A DNA stretch of 64,000 bases, from contig NZ_CVJQ01000003.1 in the NCBI RefSeq assembly GCF_001375595.1, forward strand, positions 1 through 64,000, read 5' to 3'. Source of the stretch: Phenylobacterium immobile (ATCC 35973). Its GTDB lineage: Bacteria > Pseudomonadota > Alphaproteobacteria > Caulobacterales > Caulobacteraceae. The translations under genes were made by a program, and so were the position numbers. Positions 61,428 through 64,000 of the stretch are shown piece after piece. Position 1 is the first letter of the stretch. Each line of letters starts with the position of its first letter. A model generated the notes under the pieces. It ran no database searches and had not been told where the DNA came from. It saw only the letters and a program-made list of their open reading frames with translations.

Positions 61428-62879
61428 GTGGATGTCGCGGCGCTGAAGCGCGAGGCCTGCCCGATTGGCGGTGAATGGCGTTCGAGCGACGCCTGGATCG
61501 AGGTCGATGATCCCGCCACCGGCGCCGTGATCGGCCGGGTCCCCGACTTCGGCCCCGCCGAAACCCGCGAGGCGATCGCCGCCGCCCAGGCCGCCATGCC
61601 TGAATGGGCCGCGCGCACCGCCAAGGAACGCGCCGTCATCCTGCGGCGCACGGGCGACCTCATGGTCGAGCACGCTGACGCGCTCGCCGCTCTCATGACC
61701 TCGGAACAGGGCAAGCCCCTGAGCGAGGCGCGCAACGAGGTGCTCTACGCCGCCAGCTTTTTCGAGTGGTTCGCCGAAGAGGCCCGACGCGCCTACGGCG
61801 AGATCATCCCTGGCCACCAGCGCGACCGCCGGCTGTTCGTCATCCGCCAGCCCGTCGGCGTGGTCGCGGCGATCACGCCTTGGAACTTCCCGCTGGCGAT
61901 GATCACCCGCAAGATCGCCCCGGCGCTCGCCGCGGGCTGCGCCTGCGTGGTCAAGCCCGCACACCAGACCCCGTTCTCAGCGCTGGCCATCGCGGTCCTG
62001 GCCGAACAGGCGGGTCTGCCGGTCGGCTTGTTGAACATTGTCACCGGCCTCGACGCGGCCGCCATCGGCGAAACGCTGACCGCAAGTTCGGTCGTGCGCA
62101 AAGTGAGCTTCACCGGATCCACCGCCACAGGCGCCAAGCTGTTCCGACAGTCGGCCGACACCATCAAGAAGCTGAGCCTCGAACTGGGCGGCAACGCGCC
62201 TTTTCTGGTCTTTGACGACGCCGATCTCGAGGCGGCGGTCGAAGGCGCGATACAGTCGAAATTCCGCAACGCTGGCCAGACCTGCGTCTGCACCAACCGC
62301 TTCTATGTCCAGGCGGGCATCCACGATCGCTTCGTCGCGCGCCTCGCAGAGGCCATGGCTGGTTTGCCGGTCGGCGCCGGGGCCTCGCCCGGCGCGCTCG
62401 TCGGCCCGTTGATCGAGCCGCAGGCCGTCGCCAAGGTGGAACGCCATGTCGCCGACGCCCTCGCCAAGGGTGCAACCTTGCGGCTGGGCGGCGCCCGCCA
62501 TGCGGCCGGCGAGCGCTTCTACCAGCCCACTCTGTTGGAGGGCGTCGCCCCCGGCATGACCCTGCTGGCGGAGGAAACTTTCGGGCCCCTCGCCGGGGTC
62601 GTTCGCTTCACTGACGAGGCCGAGGCGATCCGCCTCGCCAATGACTCGGAGTTCGGCCTCGCCGCCTACGTCTTCACCCGCGACGCCTCGCGCCTCTGGC
62701 GCGTGAGCGAGGCGCTTGAAGTGGGAATGGTGGGCGCGAACACCGGCCTGCTCTCCACCGAGGTCGCCCCGTTCGGCGGGGTCAAGCAATCAGGCCTCGG
62801 CCGCGAAGGCTCCCGCCATGGCCTCGATGACTATATGGAGCTCAAATATATCTGCATGGCGATCGAAAGCGGCCTCTAG
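61428..62879 (+). CDS. gabD: Succinate-semialdehyde dehydrogenase
   Basis: The 483-residue aldehyde dehydrogenase matches GabD: Glu in Leu-Glu-Leu-Gly-Gly-Asn-Ala-Pro, Cys in Ala-Gly-Gln-Thr-Cys-Val-Cys, and a C-terminal Gly-Leu-Gly-Arg-Glu-Gly-Ser. The second Cys two residues after the first is typical of SSADH. It starts at a GTG one base after the hpaE stop, so it is coupled to it. It would oxidise the succinate semialdehyde made by HpaI to succinate. Confidence 0.9.
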   Translation: MDVAALKREACPIGGEWRSSDAWIEVDDPATGAVIGRVPDFGPAETREAIAAAQAAMPEWAARTAKERAVILRRTGDLMVEHADALAALMTSEQGKPLSEARNEVLYAASFFEWFAEEARRAYGEIIPGHQRDRRLFVIRQPVGVVAAITPWNFPLAMITRKIAPALAAGCACVVKPAHQTPFSALAIAVLAEQAGLPVGLLNIVTGLDAAAIGETLTASSVVRKVSFTGSTATGAKLFRQSADTIKKLSLELGGNAPFLVFDDADLEAAVEGAIQSKFRNAGQTCVCTNRFYVQAGIHDRFVARLAEAMAGLPVGAGASPGALVGPLIEPQAVAKVERHVADALAKGATLRLGGARHAAGERFYQPTLLEGVAPGMTLLAEETFGPLAGVVRFTDEAEAIRLANDSEFGLAAYVFTRDASRLWRVSEALEVGMVGANTGLLSTEVAPFGGVKQSGLGREGSRHGLDDYMELKYICMAIESGL

Positions 62880-62951
62880 GGCCGCCTGAACGGATCGCCT
62901 TTGCGAGCGTGATCGTCTGTGTCCACATCGCGACAGGGGCGGGAGCGAAAC

Positions 62952-64000
62952 ATGGCGATTCCAACACAGGCGACGGCGCCGAGCGCTCATTCACCGGTCG
63001 AGACCTACGCCGACCTGCCGGATCTGCGGGCCTTCGTCTTCGCCCTGTTCTTCATCTTCGGCGGCATCACCAGCCTGAACGACGTCATCATCCCAAAGCT
63101 GAAGGACCTCTTCACCCTCAGCTACTTCCAGGCGCTGCTCGTCCAATCGGCCTTCTTCACCGCCTACTTCCTGGTGTCGATCCCCGGCGCAGCCCTGCTG
63201 CGGCGCTTCGGCCATATGCGCACTGCGGCCATCGGCCTTGCGGCCATGACGGTGGGTTGCCTCCTTTTCATCCCCGCCTCGTCCTCGGCCCGGTTCAGCG
63301 TCTTTCTCGCGGCCCTGTTCGTCCTGGCTGGCGGGGTGACCATTGTTCAGGTGGTCGCCAACCCATTGATCTCGATGCTGGGACCGCCGCGGACCGCCCA
63401 TAGCCGCCTGACCTTCGCTCAGGCGTTCAACTCGCTGGGCACGACGATCTTCCCCTATGTCGGCTCGGTGATCATCCTGGGCGGCCTGGCGAGCGTTGAC
63501 GTCCGCGATCTCTCAGGCCCAGCGCTGTCGGCCTATCGCCAGGCCGAGACCCAGGCCGTAGTCCACACCTACCTGGCCCTCGCCGCGGCCCTGTTGCTGG
63601 TGGCCGTCGTGGTCTGGGGCCGGCGCCATCGTCTCCATGAGGAACAGGAGCCGGCTCGCGGCGCATGGCGCGCCTTCAGCCTCCTGAGGCGGCCCAGGTT
63701 CGGTTTCGGCGCAGCCTGCATCTTTCTCTATGTCGGCGCAGAGGTCGCGATCGGCTCTTTGATCGTCAACTACCTGATGCAGACCGATGTCATGGGTCTC
63801 GCCGAACGGGCCGCCGGCAAGCATGTGCCGCTCTACTGGGGCGGAGCTCTGGTCGGCCGCTTCATCGGCGCCGCGGTCCTGCGGGTCATCGCCCCCGGCA
63901 AGGTCCTGGCGACAGTCGCGGCCGGCGCCATCGCCCTGATTTTGATCTCAGCCAACAGCACCGGCGTCGTGGCCGGTTACGCCCTGCTGGCCATCGGCCT
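62952..64000 (+). CDS. FucP/GluP-type sugar MFS transporter (runs off window)
   Basis: About 349 codons are present without a stop. The protein has the FucP-family start (Phe-Phe-Ile-Phe-Gly-Gly-Ile-Thr-Ser-Leu-Asn-Asp), Gln-Val-Val-Ala-Asn-Pro in helix 4 and Phe-Ala-Gln-Ala-Phe-Asn-Ser-Leu-Gly-Thr in helix 5. These are typical of fucose, glucose/galactose and N-acetylglucosamine carriers. GGGAGCG precedes the ATG. It follows gabD by 72 bases but belongs to another functional theme, so it may begin a sugar-use cluster beyond the window. Confidence 0.87.
   Translation, partial: MAIPTQATAPSAHSPVETYADLPDLRAFVFALFFIFGGITSLNDVIIPKLKDLFTLSYFQALLVQSAFFTAYFLVSIPGAALLRRFGHMRTAAIGLAAMTVGCLLFIPASSSARFSVFLAALFVLAGGVTIVQVVANPLISMLGPPRTAHSRLTFAQAFNSLGTTIFPYVGSVIILGGLASVDVRDLSGPALSAYRQAETQAVVHTYLALAAALLLVAVVVWGRRHRLHEEQEPARGAWRAFSLLRRPRFGFGAACIFLYVGAEVAIGSLIVNYLMQTDVMGLAERAAGKHVPLYWGGALVGRFIGAAVLRVIAPGKVLATVAAGAIALILISANSTGVVAGYALLAIG

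Noticed and set aside
59549..61735. Long antisense open frame of 728 codons opposite hpaR and hpaE
   Set aside because: It is a shadow of strong coding in a GC-rich genome: no ribosome-binding site, no family motif, and it lies opposite two well-supported genes.
1..64000. CRISPR arrays, tRNA or rRNA genes, insertion sequences, prophage genes
   Set aside because: No direct-repeat arrays, cloverleaf-type sequences, transposase or phage proteins were recognised on either strand.

Overview
The window is a GC-rich, densely coding, mostly accessory stretch of chromosome, probably from an alphaproteobacterium of the Caulobacteraceae type (Caulobacter/Phenylobacterium-like). This rests on codon use, four TonB-dependent receptors, several spinster-type MFS carriers, a LigAB-type extradiol dioxygenase, and two promoters that fit the alphaproteobacterial general-stress (EcfG) pattern GGAAC-N16/17-GTT. 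I see no rRNA, tRNA, CRISPR array, insertion sequence or phage gene. Taxonomy is inference.

Layout. (1) 1-13.8 kb is a mixed catabolic segment: the start of a TonB receptor, two MFS carriers, a D-amino-acid dehydrogenase, a meta-cleavage fragment (2-hydroxymuconate-semialdehyde-type hydrolase plus a 4-oxalocrotonate-tautomerase-like protein, divergent from a LysR regulator), a second alpha/beta hydrolase, a D-2-hydroxyacid dehydrogenase, an Old Yellow Enzyme, a PyrC-type dihydroorotase, a decayed thioester-reductase domain and a GntR regulator. (2) 13.8-22.8 kb holds stress and redox genes: transglutaminase, large-subunit catalase KatE, MobA preceded by the stub of a molybdopterin oxidoreductase, an FAD oxidoreductase, an AbrB-type membrane protein and a coupled flavin-reductase operon. 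(3) 22.8-37 kb looks like an organosulfur (sulfonate) acquisition region: ssuA, ssuC, ssuB, an intact ssuD-like monooxygenase, a second ssuD-like gene stopped by one TGA, an NtaA/DszA-type monooxygenase, flavin reductases, a RutE-like nitroreductase, an HpaB-type hydroxylase, and a TonB receptor fused to a second outer-membrane beta-barrel. (4) 37-51.7 kb has two more TonB receptors, an MFS carrier, an HsaA-like flavin monooxygenase with its reductase, a LysR regulator, a two-subunit CoA-transferase-like enzyme, an acyl-CoA ligase and a YeiH-type exporter. (5) 51.7-62.9 kb encodes what appears to be a complete homoprotocatechuate meta-cleavage route: dioxygenase (LigA+LigB in place of classical HpaD), HpaE, HpaF, HpaG1/G2, HpaH, HpaI and succinate-semialdehyde dehydrogenase, with the MarR regulator HpaR, an MFS carrier and a class A flavin monooxygenase. 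(6) The window ends inside a FucP-type sugar carrier.

How it fits together. In region 5 ring hydroxylation, cleavage, oxidation, decarboxylation, hydration and aldol cleavage would yield pyruvate plus succinate semialdehyde, and GabD would feed succinate to central metabolism. A near-palindrome, TTAACAYGNTAA, occurs at exactly the three promoters that would have to be co-regulated, which suggests one HpaR regulon. In region 3 the receptor, ABC importer and two-component flavin monooxygenases would import and desulfonate organosulfur compounds. The most unusual items are the double-barrel receptor, the HpaF homolog lacking its catalytic N-terminal proline, the nonsense-interrupted ssuD copy and the LigAB-for-HpaD replacement.
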